DNA of 32,863 nt from Firmicutes bacterium ADurb.Bin153 (GCA_002070415.1 MWDF01000019.1:1-32863); one strand, 5' to 3'. Counted from the first letter of the stretch, positions 19,189 to 27,172 are shown. Made by a program: numbers and translations. The notes: generated from the letters alone by a model not told the origin.

Positions 19189-19630
19189 CATGTTATAGGG
19201 GTTTTGTCTCTCCTTTTCCATAAGAAGCAGCTAAAAGCGTTACATTGAATACTATCCTTCGTCAATTAGTGCCTCATCGAAGAAGTTCATAGTGAGCTTA
19301 AACGAGGGAATTTAAGGTCAGGATTATCGCAGTGCTTGCGGCCCTCGAGGCTAGAGTATTGATAGTGACGGACTACTGTTGGGCACTCCATAGCGAAGGA
19401 TAACCTTCAAGAGCCGAACCGAGGCAATCGCAGGGAAACCGGATGAAATGGAGCGTTATGGTTGAGCGGGTGCGATACCTATCGGTTGAAGGCTGTAGCA
19501 TGATGAAGAAGGTGTTGGTCGAGATAGCTGCGGCGGGACTGACCTTGTCGCTTTCGGGAAGCAAGATCCTCAAGAAAGGAATATCCCTCGGAAACCACAG
19601 GGAGAGCTTTCCTAGACTATTGTAATTGGA
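19189..19630. other. Intergenic stretch with no clear gene; possible lipoprotein N-terminus remnant
   Basis: No supported gene in about 440 bp. A short frame at 19500-19625 (+) encodes M-M-K-K-V-L-V-E-I then a hydrophobic run and L-S-L-S-G-S-K, which looks like a lipoprotein signal whose Cys has become Ser. There is no SD and the frame stops after 41 residues. It could be a decayed member of the lipoprotein family nearby, but the sequence after the lipobox does not match. Confidence 0.4.
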
Positions 19631-20278
19631 TTAATCTATAAGGACCTGGTCTCCTTTATACTCTATCGTTACCGTTTTAAAGACGCACTCGTCAGCTTCG
19701 ACATAGAAGCAGCCAAAATATGGGTATAGGGAATCCCTTTCATACCCTACGATCAACAGACATGAGGCAATCAGTGTACCATTAACGGAGAATTTCAATA
19801 GATCGCCCACCTTGTCTATCTTGATAGTGTTGTCCCCAATCTCATAGAGCAAAGCAGCAATCGGAACACTGCCCGGATATTGACTACCCGTTGATGGAGT
19901 ATACATGAAAAGGTACAACGTGGATGTTGCTGACCCAGCATCAGGTATGAGGATGCCGCCTTCCCATTCCATGCCGCCTGCATATGAAAGCAGGAGAAAC
20001 TCAATGTAAGCAGTATCACTTGGGGATGTATCTAGTTTGAAATCAAGTGTCACTGAAAAATCACCGTTGTAGTAATGCGGGGCCACAACTCCGGCATCGT
20101 CCAGTATAAGACCGCTACTAAAGGAGTAGTTGTCGGAGTTGGGATGCCATTCCTCGTCTCCCCTTATTAGGCTGCTCTCCAGCGCGAAATCATATACCCA
20201 TACCTTAGGCTTGCAGCCAGAAAGCGAAGTGATGATAGCAATGGAGATGATACCAATCAGAAATGGTTTGAACCTCAT
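19631..20278 (-). CDS. Lipoprotein of the window's paralog family, copy 1
   Basis: A 215-residue predicted lipoprotein, outside the membrane and tethered by a lipid-modified Cys. Start placed at the ATG ending at 20278, behind GGGGTGAT on the minus strand; upstream codons lack an SD. Residues 1-22 are a signal with lipobox L-S-G-C, then K-V-W-V-Y-D-F. Mid-protein Y-N-G-D-F-S-V-T-L-D-F-K-L-D and later N-T-I-K-I...F-S-V-N-G-T-L-I suggest antiparallel beta strands. The end is F-K-T-V-T-I-E-Y-K-G-D-Q-V-L. Closest by eye to copy 3. Divergent from the RHH gene, sharing its control region. No named family recognised; function unknown. Confidence 0.85.
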   Translation of the reverse strand: MRFKPFLIGIISIAIITSLSGCKPKVWVYDFALESSLIRGDEEWHPNSDNYSFSSGLILDDAGVVAPHYYNGDFSVTLDFKLDTSPSDTAYIEFLLLSYAGGMEWEGGILIPDAGSATSTLYLFMYTPSTGSQYPGSVPIAALLYEIGDNTIKIDKVGDLLKFSVNGTLIASCLLIVGYERDSLYPYFGCFYVEADECVFKTVTIEYKGDQVLID

Positions 20279-20352
20279 TATAATCACCCCATGAGTAACT
20301 TCTATCATCTTCCACAGAATCCTTTTTCTGGTGTACCGCGTTCGGATATACC

Positions 20353-20457
20353 ACCATCCATCACGTACCAACCCATTGTCTGCTGCATGTGTGGACAACT
20401 ACGGATATAGGTGTTACCATCCATATGGATGGCATATGGATTACATGAGGATGGTAA
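20353..20457. promoter_or_regulatory. Candidate operator with repeated CCATCCAT sites upstream of the RHH gene
   Basis: A perfect 16-bp palindrome CCATCCATATGGATGG lies at 20417-20432. An outer inverted pair TTACCATCC (20414-20422) and GGATGGTAA (20449-20457) encloses it, and ACCATCCAT recurs at 20353-20361. A possible promoter TGGACA (20392-20397), 17 bp, TACCAT (20415-20420) overlaps the palindrome. The layout suits binding by a ribbon-helix-helix dimer, possibly the product of the gene just downstream, and could also affect the divergent lipoprotein gene. Confidence 0.6.
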
Positions 20458-20463
20458 AGTGAG

Positions 20464-20850
20464 ATGAACGACACTGAGAAGATTACGATAAATTTATCAG
20501 CTGTAGATCTGGGCAAGGTGGATCTGCTCGTTCAGGAAGCCCTCTACTCAAATCGCACGGACTTCATCAGGACGGCTATTAGGAATCAGTTGGAAAGGCA
20601 CTCCGAAGAGATCGGCCAGGTTGTTACCAGGCATTCCTTCATAATCGGAGTGCTCATTTACGACAGGAAGGAGCTTTTGGCCTATAAGGCTAGACATGAA
20701 AGGCTCAGTATATCCGTTGTCGGACTCCTTCGTCTGCAGAAAGATATCGAGGTTTCACTTGCTCGTGAAGTCATCGAAAGCATTAAGGTGAGGGGCATCC
20801 TGGATATGCCGGCAGAGCTGAAAAGCGCCCTCAAAGACAGGATCCATTGA
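20464..20850 (+). CDS. Ribbon-helix-helix (CopG-type) transcriptional regulator
   Basis: A 128-residue protein whose first 45 residues fit a ribbon-helix-helix DNA-binding domain: beta strand K-I-T-I-N-L-S, then helices with K-V-D-L-L-V-Q-E-A and S-N-R-T-D-F-I-R-T-A-I-R. The remaining about 80 residues form a mixed alpha/beta C-terminal part with no recognised ligand motif. It ends 29 bp before the MFS transporter on the same strand, so it probably regulates itself and that transporter. Palindromic sites sit immediately upstream. Not a NikR by eye: the expected His/Cys metal set is not evident. The start has only a weak SD. Confidence 0.8.
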   Translation: MNDTEKITINLSAVDLGKVDLLVQEALYSNRTDFIRTAIRNQLERHSEEIGQVVTRHSFIIGVLIYDRKELLAYKARHERLSISVVGLLRLQKDIEVSLAREVIESIKVRGILDMPAELKSALKDRIH

Positions 20851-20879
20851 GTTTTCGCCCTCCGGGGCAGGAGGTTTCC

Positions 20880-22139
20880 ATGGATAAGGACAAAAGCAAT
20901 GCCGCATCTGCATGGATGCTGAGGTTCTTCGTCATCTGGACGGGGCAGGCGTTTTCGCTGCTCGGCTCATCGCTCGTGCAGTTCGCGCTGGTGTGGTGGA
21001 TGACGGAGAAGACTGGTTCAGCAACTGTACTTTCCACTGCCACTATGGTGGCTCTTCTTCCACAGATAGTCTTGGGCACGTTCATCGGACCCCTTGTCGA
21101 CAGGTTGGACAGAAGGAAGATCATGATCGTCGCCGACCTGTCGATCGCCATTGCCACCGGGGTCTTGATGGCGCTATTCATGACGGACAGGGTTGAAGTA
21201 TGGCATGTATTTGCGATAATGGCCTTCAGGTCCCTCGGAGGGGTGTTCCATTCGACAGCGATGACGTCTTCCACGAGCCTTCTGGTGCCAGCCAAGCATC
21301 TTACAAGGGTGAACGGGATCAATCAGTCCTTACACGGCGCCATGAACATATTGTCGCCCCCGTTGGGCGCCCTTCTCATAATGCTCATGCCCACGCAGGG
21401 CATACTTGCCATCGACCTTGTGACTGCGGCTTTAGGCATCCTGCCTCTGCTGTTCTTCTCGGTACCTAAGCCGGAACCGATTACGGACGTCGAAGAAGGC
21501 GGTTTGGCGCTTCGCACATACTTCGCAGACCTTAAGGCTGGCCTTGTCTACGTATTGAAATGGAAGGGGCTCTTGTATATCATCTTCCTTGCCATGCTCA
21601 TCAACTTCCTGCTTGCACCTTCCGGCTCCCTTATGCCGATTCTGGTCACGAAGGACTTCGGCCTGGGCGCGATGCAGCTGGCGTTACTTGATACGCTGAT
21701 GGGTATAGGGATAATCATCGGAGGCCTCGTCCTTTCCGCGTGGGGCGGGTTTAAGCGCAAGATACAGACTAGCCTTACGGGCATAGTCGGTATAGGCATA
21801 TTCATTATCATGGCGGGGCTGGCCCCGAGGTCCCGCTTCTGGTTGGTGCTGGTTGCAAGCTTCGGGCTGGGGGTTTCGCAGGTGTTCGCGAACGGGCCGC
21901 TGCATGCGATAATGCAGTCCCGCGTAGCGCCCGGCATGCAGGGCAGGGTGTTCTCCCTTCTGCAGGCGGGGGCTACTGCGATGATGCCCTTGAGCCTTCT
22001 AGCCGCAGGGCCGACTGCAGATATCCTCGGTACAAGGATATGGTTCATCGGCGCCGGAGCGCTATGCGTCATCGCCGCCTTCGCCTCAATGGTCGTCCCG
22101 GATATCATGGGAATCGAGGCGACTGCGGATAAGCAGTAA
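20880..22139 (+). CDS. MFS efflux transporter (MefA/MFS_3-like)
   Basis: A 419-residue integral membrane protein with about 12 hydrophobic segments. Start at ATG 20880, where AGGAGG at 20869-20874 is well placed; a longer frame from 20847 has no SD. The opening F-V-I-W-T-G-Q-A-F-S-L-L-G-S, the loop D-R-L-D-R-R-K-I-M and the segment N-G-I-N-Q-S match the MefA/EntS-type drug or siderophore exporters of the major facilitator superfamily. It lies directly after the RHH regulator, suggesting a regulator-exporter operon. The exported compound is unknown. Family call is strong, substrate is not. Confidence 0.88.
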   Translation: MDKDKSNAASAWMLRFFVIWTGQAFSLLGSSLVQFALVWWMTEKTGSATVLSTATMVALLPQIVLGTFIGPLVDRLDRRKIMIVADLSIAIATGVLMALFMTDRVEVWHVFAIMAFRSLGGVFHSTAMTSSTSLLVPAKHLTRVNGINQSLHGAMNILSPPLGALLIMLMPTQGILAIDLVTAALGILPLLFFSVPKPEPITDVEEGGLALRTYFADLKAGLVYVLKWKGLLYIIFLAMLINFLLAPSGSLMPILVTKDFGLGAMQLALLDTLMGIGIIIGGLVLSAWGGFKRKIQTSLTGIVGIGIFIIMAGLAPRSRFWLVLVASFGLGVSQVFANGPLHAIMQSRVAPGMQGRVFSLLQAGATAMMPLSLLAAGPTADILGTRIWFIGAGALCVIAAFASMVVPDIMGIEATADKQ

Positions 22140-22473
22140 AGCGCGAAGCAGGACGTAGACCGTGCGTAAGGGCAAAGGATTCCGATCATGAGAGGTCCTC
22201 TGCGATCATCGACAGGCTTCAGGGAGGAGCGTCGGTAGAGGGCGTGGCCGCTTCCTAGGCTCTGTCCGGCAACAAGATTCGCTCCGTTCAAGGACGAATA
22301 TCTTGCACACCACCCGGTGTTGCCGGGTAAAAAAAAAGGTCCGTAACGGCTGAAAGATGGATTTGCCCCTCCAGGATGCCGATCGTCAAGATCCGGCCCG
22401 CTTTGAGGGGCATGCCATCGCCCTTTTTATACCATACCAAACAAGACCGGGAATGCAGTCCCTGCCTGGGCCG
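22140..22473. other. Intergenic stretch, no gene seen
   Basis: No reading frame with an SD or family match. A small inverted repeat (ACCCGG with CCGGGT near 22316-22333) is followed by nine As on the plus strand. It does not have the polarity of a terminator on either strand. Confidence 0.5.
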
Positions 22474-23115
22474 CTATCTTGCGATCATGTCCCCGTCATA
22501 TTCCACCCTGACGCTCTTGAAGTACACCGTCGCCGCGCTCGAGTCCTCCATGTAGCACGCCAGGTAGGGGATCACATATCCCGGACTATACATATAAGTG
22601 CTGTTGTAGAGAACGACACCGTTCAATTTGACCGTCAGGTTGCTTCCCTCCTTGATGATCTCCGCCTTGTTCTCACCATCACGGTTCAGTGCCGTAATCG
22701 GCGCATATTCCCTTTTCAAAAGCCCGCTGCTGTCGTCCACCCAGAAATTCTCAGCGGAGGCATCGCCCGCCTCTACCAGCGCAAGCCTTAGGCGGTCCAC
22801 CGAAGGCTCGGCCCCGTCCGCAAGCTCCACAGACAAATAGGCCTTATTCGACCAGTCACAGTGCAGTTCGAACACCACCGTGAGGGAGCAGTCGGCCGTT
22901 ACGAAGGAATAGGGCCCCATGGCGTAATAACCGTCAAGTTCCAGGCCCTTCCCGGAGATCGACCAGTTATCGTTGTCATGGTTCATGTGCAATATGTCCC
23001 ATCCGACGACGTCTTCCGCCCCGTTGAACGTAACCGACCATGTCTTCACGCATCCTGACAGAAGGACGCAAAGACCGAAGGCGATGAGTACCTTGAGCAC
23101 CCTAGTACGTTTCAT
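22474..23115 (-). CDS. Lipoprotein of the window's paralog family, copy 2
   Basis: A 213-residue predicted lipoprotein. Start at the ATG ending at 23115 with GGGAGGAT on the minus strand at 23122-23129; residues further upstream are unsupported. Signal residues 1-22 end with lipobox L-S-G-C, then V-K-T-W-S-V-T-F. Mid-protein G-Y-Y-A-M-G-P-Y-S-F and C-S-L-T-V-V-F-E-L align with the F-S-G-D-F strand of the other copies. Later I-T-A-L-N-R-D-G-E-N-K and V-K-L-N-G-V-V-L, ending F-K-S-V-R-V-E-Y-D-G-D-M. Closest by eye to copy 4. It is head-to-head with copy 3 across 193 bp. Function unknown. Confidence 0.86.
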   Translation of the reverse strand: MKRTRVLKVLIAFGLCVLLSGCVKTWSVTFNGAEDVVGWDILHMNHDNDNWSISGKGLELDGYYAMGPYSFVTADCSLTVVFELHCDWSNKAYLSVELADGAEPSVDRLRLALVEAGDASAENFWVDDSSGLLKREYAPITALNRDGENKAEIIKEGSNLTVKLNGVVLYNSTYMYSPGYVIPYLACYMEDSSAATVYFKSVRVEYDGDMIAR

Positions 23116-23308
23116 TGCAGAATCCTCCCGATAAAACATTGGCCAAAGCGAAAGCGAACCTGGATTCCAAGCGGCGCCGTCTTCATGTGCCATGATTCGG
23201 TTATTCTATAAAAGGAATAATTAACCTTCCAAATATTTCGATAAATGGAGGAAACCATACAACCGGATAGAAACTAACCGTAGTAAAGGGCGACGGGAGG
23301 AGTTGCTG

Positions 23309-23977
23309 ATGAAAATACCGCGCTACATTGTTCTGACGATCATGCTCATTACTTTGCTTATCTCAGGCGGGTGCGGCAGCAAGACGTATGTCTTCGATTT
23401 TACTACGGAAGAGGACCTATTAAGAAGCGACGGGGATTGGGAACTTATGGCAAGCGCCAGTCCGGGGGATTCATCATATGAACATACGCCGAAAGGGCTC
23501 GTCATGAAGAATTACCATGCGGTAGCGCCGCATACGTACAGCGGGGACTTCAAGTGGACGGTGGATTTCAACCTGCAGGCAGAGGGCGCGGACGTCGCTG
23601 TGGCGCACTTCTTCCTGTTCTCGGAAATATCGGCCGAACCTTTGATAACCGGGATCAACCTGTACGGCGTGGGTTCTGACGATGAAGGCTTCTATATCCT
23701 CGACAGCTTCGAGACAGTGATATTAGGCCCTGTTTCCCCTATACCGGGGATAGTAAGAAACGGCCCCAACAGGCTGGAGATAGAAAGGCGTAGCGGGCGC
23801 TTCAAGTATGTGCTGAATGGTACAGTGCTGACCTCGAACCTGCAGCTGACAGAATATGATTTGGATTTATTCATCCCGGTCCTCTGGGGATGGCAGTCTG
23901 CCGATATCTCGAGTACTTACTCATTGATCTTCAAGCGGGTGGAAATCGAATACAGCGGGGAGCAGGTTCTCAGGTAG
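23309..23977 (+). CDS. Lipoprotein of the window's paralog family, copy 3
   Basis: A 222-residue predicted lipoprotein. ATG 23309 follows GGGAGGAG at 23295-23302; a TTG at 23303 sits on the SD and is unlikely. The signal ends I-S-G-G-C, a slightly unusual lipobox, then K-T-Y-V-F-D-F. It has V-A-P-H-T-Y-S-G-D-F-K-W-T-V-D-F-N-L, then I-P-G-I-V-R-N-G-P-N-R-L-E-I-E and Y-V-L-N-G-T-V-L, and ends F-K-R-V-E-I-E-Y-S-G-E-Q-V-L. The N- and C-terminal motifs resemble copy 1 most closely. Two GC-rich hairpins start at the stop codon. Function unknown; a beta-sandwich surface domain is my inference. Confidence 0.87.
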   Translation: MKIPRYIVLTIMLITLLISGGCGSKTYVFDFTTEEDLLRSDGDWELMASASPGDSSYEHTPKGLVMKNYHAVAPHTYSGDFKWTVDFNLQAEGADVAVAHFFLFSEISAEPLITGINLYGVGSDDEGFYILDSFETVILGPVSPIPGIVRNGPNRLEIERRSGRFKYVLNGTVLTSNLQLTEYDLDLFIPVLWGWQSADISSTYSLIFKRVEIEYSGEQVLR

Positions 23978-24011
23978 GGCATCTGAACGAATGCCCGGCG
24001 CCGGCGGCGCC
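23977..24011 (+). terminator. Tandem hairpins after lipoprotein copy 3
   Basis: GGGCAT at 23977-23982 pairs with ATGCCC at 23991-23996. A second stem GGCGCC / GGCGCC spans 23997-24011. No proper T-run follows, so this is only a candidate terminator. Confidence 0.45.
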
Positions 24012-24641
24012 TTGATTGGCGCAGAGCCGTGAACGGCACGGATGCATGTGTTAATGGTAGGGGTTTTCATTGTACCTTACTCGTAGAAGGCGTGTAGTCC
24101 AATAGACTTATGAACATTGTTTGAATATCAGGGATTCCAGCCCTGGAAAACAAGCTCAATCTGGGCTATCTAGGAGACTCAGCGGATGGAAGACCGTCGG
24201 GTAAGATGATGGAAGCCCACATGATCCGTACGTGGAAGTATGGGAACAAAAAGCATCTGATGCTGGAGTCGTGGATAAAATGATGTCTGCCGATCGCGGC
24301 ATTGGAATGATCGGTGTTCAGTTCGGCAGGATGATTCATCAAGGCGCGTTCGCCGGGAGCATCCGGAATCCGAGGGCATTCGAGGATGAGCAGGAAATCC
24401 GCCTTCGGTATGCGGCTTCATTCCGTTCAAGCCGACCGGGCGAAAACAACTGGGGATTTCAACGATCCTCCCGCATACCGCGTCTCTTGTCGCTTGGATT
24501 TGGACCCGATACCTCTTGCCTAAAAACCGAGTGAAAGACCGTATCGACCGGCCACGGCCGGCACTTGCCGGCAATCGGGAAAGGATGTTGCGTGAAAGGA
24601 AATATTCGTAAATCGTAGAATACCATGCCGGGGGTGATATC
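24012..24641. other. Long intergenic stretch, no gene seen
   Basis: About 630 bp without a convincing gene. Frames of 100-184 codons exist on both strands (24232-24534 plus, 24179-24733 minus). They have no SD, no family match and unnatural Arg/Ser-rich composition, and the minus one overlaps lipoprotein copy 4. The stretch may be leader DNA or debris of decayed genes. Confidence 0.5.
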
Positions 24642-25292
24642 ATGAAAACGGCACGACCGGTTATCGTCCTCGCTGTACTTGCCCTTCTGATAAGTATGAC
24701 TGGGTGCAATGAGACTTGGTCGGTGGATTTCACCGAAGTCTATGATGTTGACGATTGGGATGTGGAATCTTTCGGAGGAGGTCCAGGCGCCCACACTCTA
24801 TATGACGAGGGGTTCTTCCTGAATTACTACAGGGCGATAGGCCCATACGGTTTCAGCGGGGACTTCACTATGACGGTCGTTTTCTCGCTTGACGTAGATG
24901 AGGCAAACAAGGTCGACAAAGCCTGGATCGGTCTGGGCGACGGAACCGGCATGTATACGTTGAAGCACATAATGCTGTACCTAAACAGTATAGGCGAACC
25001 CGGGACGGAGACACTGGATTTGACCGAGATATACGGCGGGGATTTCCATTCTTTCAGGTCAATGGACTACATACCTGCGATCAGAAGGCATGGCCTCAAT
25101 ACGTACAAGCTCTCCAAGAACGGCGATACCATAAAGGCGTACTTCAACGGTGTACTGCTTTGCGAATACATGCTCCAGCATTATGACCTGGTGTATTCCT
25201 TCCCCATAATCTATGCCGTCCAGGATTCCCCGAAGCTGCTCTTCAAGAGCGTGAAGTTCAGCTATTCGGGCACGTACGAAGCCAGGCCGTAG
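24642..25292 (+). CDS. Lipoprotein of the window's paralog family, copy 4
   Basis: A 216-residue predicted lipoprotein starting at ATG 24642 behind GGGGTGAT at 24631-24638, the same SD form as copy 1. The signal ends S-M-T-G-C, then N-E-T-W-S-V-D-F. Central Y-R-A-I-G-P-Y-G-F-S-G-D-F-T-M-T-V-V-F-S-L-D matches copies 2 and 3. Later Y-I-P-A-I-R-R-H-G-L-N and Y-F-N-G-V-L-L, with the final motif F-K-S-V-K-F-S-Y-S-G. The pairs F-S-G-D-F...F-S-L-D and I...K-N-G-D-T-I-K-A-Y-F-N-G suggest a jelly-roll strand pattern. A bidirectional hairpin follows. Function unknown. Confidence 0.87.
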   Translation: MKTARPVIVLAVLALLISMTGCNETWSVDFTEVYDVDDWDVESFGGGPGAHTLYDEGFFLNYYRAIGPYGFSGDFTMTVVFSLDVDEANKVDKAWIGLGDGTGMYTLKHIMLYLNSIGEPGTETLDLTEIYGGDFHSFRSMDYIPAIRRHGLNTYKLSKNGDTIKAYFNGVLLCEYMLQHYDLVYSFPIIYAVQDSPKLLFKSVKFSYSGTYEARP

Positions 25293-25348
25293 AAACCATG
25301 GAAGCGGATCGCCACTGCTGGAAGATGGGATCCGTCGTCTGACAATCC

Positions 25349-25374
25349 GAAAGGGCCCCGGCACGGGCCCTTTC
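25349..25374. terminator. Bidirectional hairpin between convergent genes
   Basis: GAAAGGGCCC at 25349-25358 and GGGCCCTTTC at 25365-25374 pair perfectly around a 6-nt loop. The stem carries AAA/TTT ends on each strand and lies between the stops of lipoprotein copy 4 and the MGMT-like gene, so it can serve both. Confidence 0.7.
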
Positions 25375-25405
25375 GTCATTCCCCCGCCGCAGAAGCAGCT
25401 CTATA

Positions 25406-25864
25406 CTAGTATTCGAAAAGGCTCTTCTCGTAGTCCTTCACATAATAGCCCTTGCCTTTTTGTATCACTGCATGGCCTTCATTCTCCAGCAGTTCCCGGT
25501 GTCCGTCTATTCCCATAGGGAATTTCTCGTTCAACATCCCGTTCTTCTTCAATGTCCTCCAGTAAGGCGTCACGTCAGTCTTGCGCTCATGTGATGCGTT
25601 CGCGGCGATGTTGATGAAGATACCCGCCGTCAGCGGGCATGTAAAGTCCGCATCGTGCTCACGCGCAAGGAATGCCCGTATCGCATCCGATGTCGTCAAT
25701 CTACCGAAAGGTACTTTCCGCATCGCCTCGTCATAGTACAAAGCAGGGGCGATAAGCATGCGGCTGCCACCGTACCTAAAGATCATCCTTATGTCAGTAA
25801 TCTCTTCCACCTTCGGAAGGTCGCCGCTGTTGTTCAGTTTTTCGTTGAACGACTTGCGTGCCAT
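25406..25864 (-). CDS. MGMT-family-like protein without the alkyl-acceptor PCHR motif
   Basis: A 152-residue cytosolic protein. Start at the ATG ending at 25864 (M-A-R-K-S-F), best spaced from GAGGTGA on the minus strand; an in-frame ATG two codons earlier is possible. Segments V-P-F-G-R-L-T-T-S-D-A-I-R-A-F-L-A and T-P-Y-W-R-T-L-K-K-N-G-M-L-N resemble the helix-turn-helix DNA-binding region of alkyltransferases. Where O6-methylguanine methyltransferases have P-C-H-R, this protein has no such motif; its only Cys is in F-T-C-P-L-T. It is therefore unlikely to be a classical alkyl-acceptor. I recall similar stand-alone proteins annotated as MGMT family; their function is not established. Confidence 0.75.
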   Translation of the reverse strand: MARKSFNEKLNNSGDLPKVEEITDIRMIFRYGGSRMLIAPALYYDEAMRKVPFGRLTTSDAIRAFLAREHDADFTCPLTAGIFINIAANASHERKTDVTPYWRTLKKNGMLNEKFPMGIDGHRELLENEGHAVIQKGKGYYVKDYEKSLFEY

Positions 25865-26059
25865 GTGCATCGTCACCTCAACAAACATTATAGGGCAAAG
25901 TCAGACTGCCCCAGAATCACTATCCTTCTATTCGTACTAGGGTTATAGTTACGGAACGCTCAGTCCGGCCCGCTGACAAGAAAATCGGATATGAATTTGG
26001 CGGTTCTGTTTGCCGAGGCACGATTGCAGCACGAGGATCAGGACCCGATACCGAAGGCA

Positions 26060-26584
26060 TCAGTCCAGCAGGCCTAGTTTCCTATAGATCTCCTTGATAA
26101 TCGGCGCTTTGGTCTCCATGTAGCCGTCTATGTCCCTCGGGAAAAGCCTGGCGGCCTGCTTTTTTATGCAGCCGTACGCCTCCCTGTCGTCCTTGTCCTC
26201 CCTAAGGTGCTCCCTGAAGATGATATGGCGCCTGAGCTCGGATGAATCTTTTGTGCAGACATACAGGTGATGCTTCATCATATCTTCTTCGCCTTTATAT
26301 CTGAAACTCTCCCTGCCGCAAATCCCCAGGTCACCCTCATGTACGTAATCAAGGAGAAGGAGCAATGACTTCACTTCATCAAAGCGCGGAGCATCCTCTA
26401 TCACCACGTCTATGTCGATTACCGGCTTTGCAGCGAGGCCGCGGACGGATGTGCTTCCTACATGCTCTATCGCCAGGACCTTCCCGTGTAGCTTGCCATC
26501 CAAGAAGGCCTCGATTCTGCGGAATTCGTCCTCCCAATCGGTATTGTACTCCTCGACGATGACTTCCTTGGTCTTCAAGCCCAT
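26060..26584 (-). CDS. GrpB family protein (UPF0157), nucleotidyltransferase-fold
   Basis: A 174-residue cytosolic protein. The signature E-H-V-G-S-T-S-V-R-G-L-A-A-K-P-V-I-D-I-D is complete. The G-S-T-S and D-I-D residues are those of the nucleotidyltransferase fold. The region after it, with M-K-H-H-L-Y-V and H-I-I-F-R-E-H-L-R, also fits GrpB. Start at the ATG ending at 26584 is the only good in-frame Met before the domain, but the G-run is directly against it, so the start is less certain. Biochemical role of GrpB proteins is poorly known; a CoA- or nucleotide-related role is only suggested by the fold. Confidence 0.85.
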   Translation of the reverse strand: MGLKTKEVIVEEYNTDWEDEFRRIEAFLDGKLHGKVLAIEHVGSTSVRGLAAKPVIDIDVVIEDAPRFDEVKSLLLLLDYVHEGDLGICGRESFRYKGEEDMMKHHLYVCTKDSSELRRHIIFREHLREDKDDREAYGCIKKQAARLFPRDIDGYMETKAPIIKEIYRKLGLLD

Positions 26585-26859
26585 CCCCCCAATCCATGCC
26601 GCCCCCGTCAGTGAATAGGTGTTAACAGAAGCCGGTCTCCGGCAGACAATGTAAGAAACAGGAATCACACCGCTGATAAAGAAGAATCGCATCAACGATT
26701 CGTTTCGGGTATTCTATCGACGGTCGTCCGAAACCTCTTATGTGAATATATAAAGGAAGGCGGGCGGCAAGCTGAAGGTTATAAGGCGGATCGCTAGAAA
26801 ATATCAAGTGGCCGAATGGTGAACCTGGATGTGCATTGCAGAGGAGGGAGATCAGCGGC

Positions 26860-27042
26860 ATGGCTAAGGTAGTGCGTTCCAACGGCGCGGTCAATGCGGT
26901 ATACGGATTGGGCTTCATAGGAGCTGCCATCTATTTCATCTCCCAGGCTGCCGGATTCTGGGCGGGCGTGCTGGGTTTCCTGAAGGCGGTCGTATGGCCC
27001 GTATTCTTGGTCTATGAGCTGTTCAAGTACATGAAGATCTGA
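26860..27042 (+). CDS. Small conserved membrane protein, 60 aa
   Basis: Start ATG 26860 with AGGAGGG upstream (spacing about 11). The 60-residue product has a short polar N-terminus, V-V-R-S-N-G-A-V-N-A-V-Y-G-L-G-F-I-G-A-A-I-Y-F, and a second hydrophobic segment around A-V-V-W-P-V-F-L-V-Y-E-L. Two membrane helices are likely. I recall similar 55-60-aa proteins in bacteria and archaea, but not their function. It is followed 130 bp later by the DUF3795 gene. Confidence 0.75.
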   Translation: MAKVVRSNGAVNAVYGLGFIGAAIYFISQAAGFWAGVLGFLKAVVWPVFLVYELFKYMKI

Positions 27043-27172
27043 CCGTCGAGGGTGCATGGCATATCAGGAACCGGCCCCGGTGACGGGATCAAGGTTCCTG
27101 TGGGCGATCAGCTATCTGCACTCCCATCCAAGGGGACAGGGAAGGGATGTCCCGTGCAGAGGAGGGCTGCTC

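Noticed and set aside
22316..22333. Inverted repeat with a run of nine As as a terminator
   Set aside because: On the plus strand As follow the stem, and on the minus strand the Ts precede it, so neither strand has terminator polarity.
24179..24733. Minus-strand frame of 184 codons
   Set aside because: No SD, no family match, unnatural composition, and it overlaps the well-supported start of lipoprotein copy 4.
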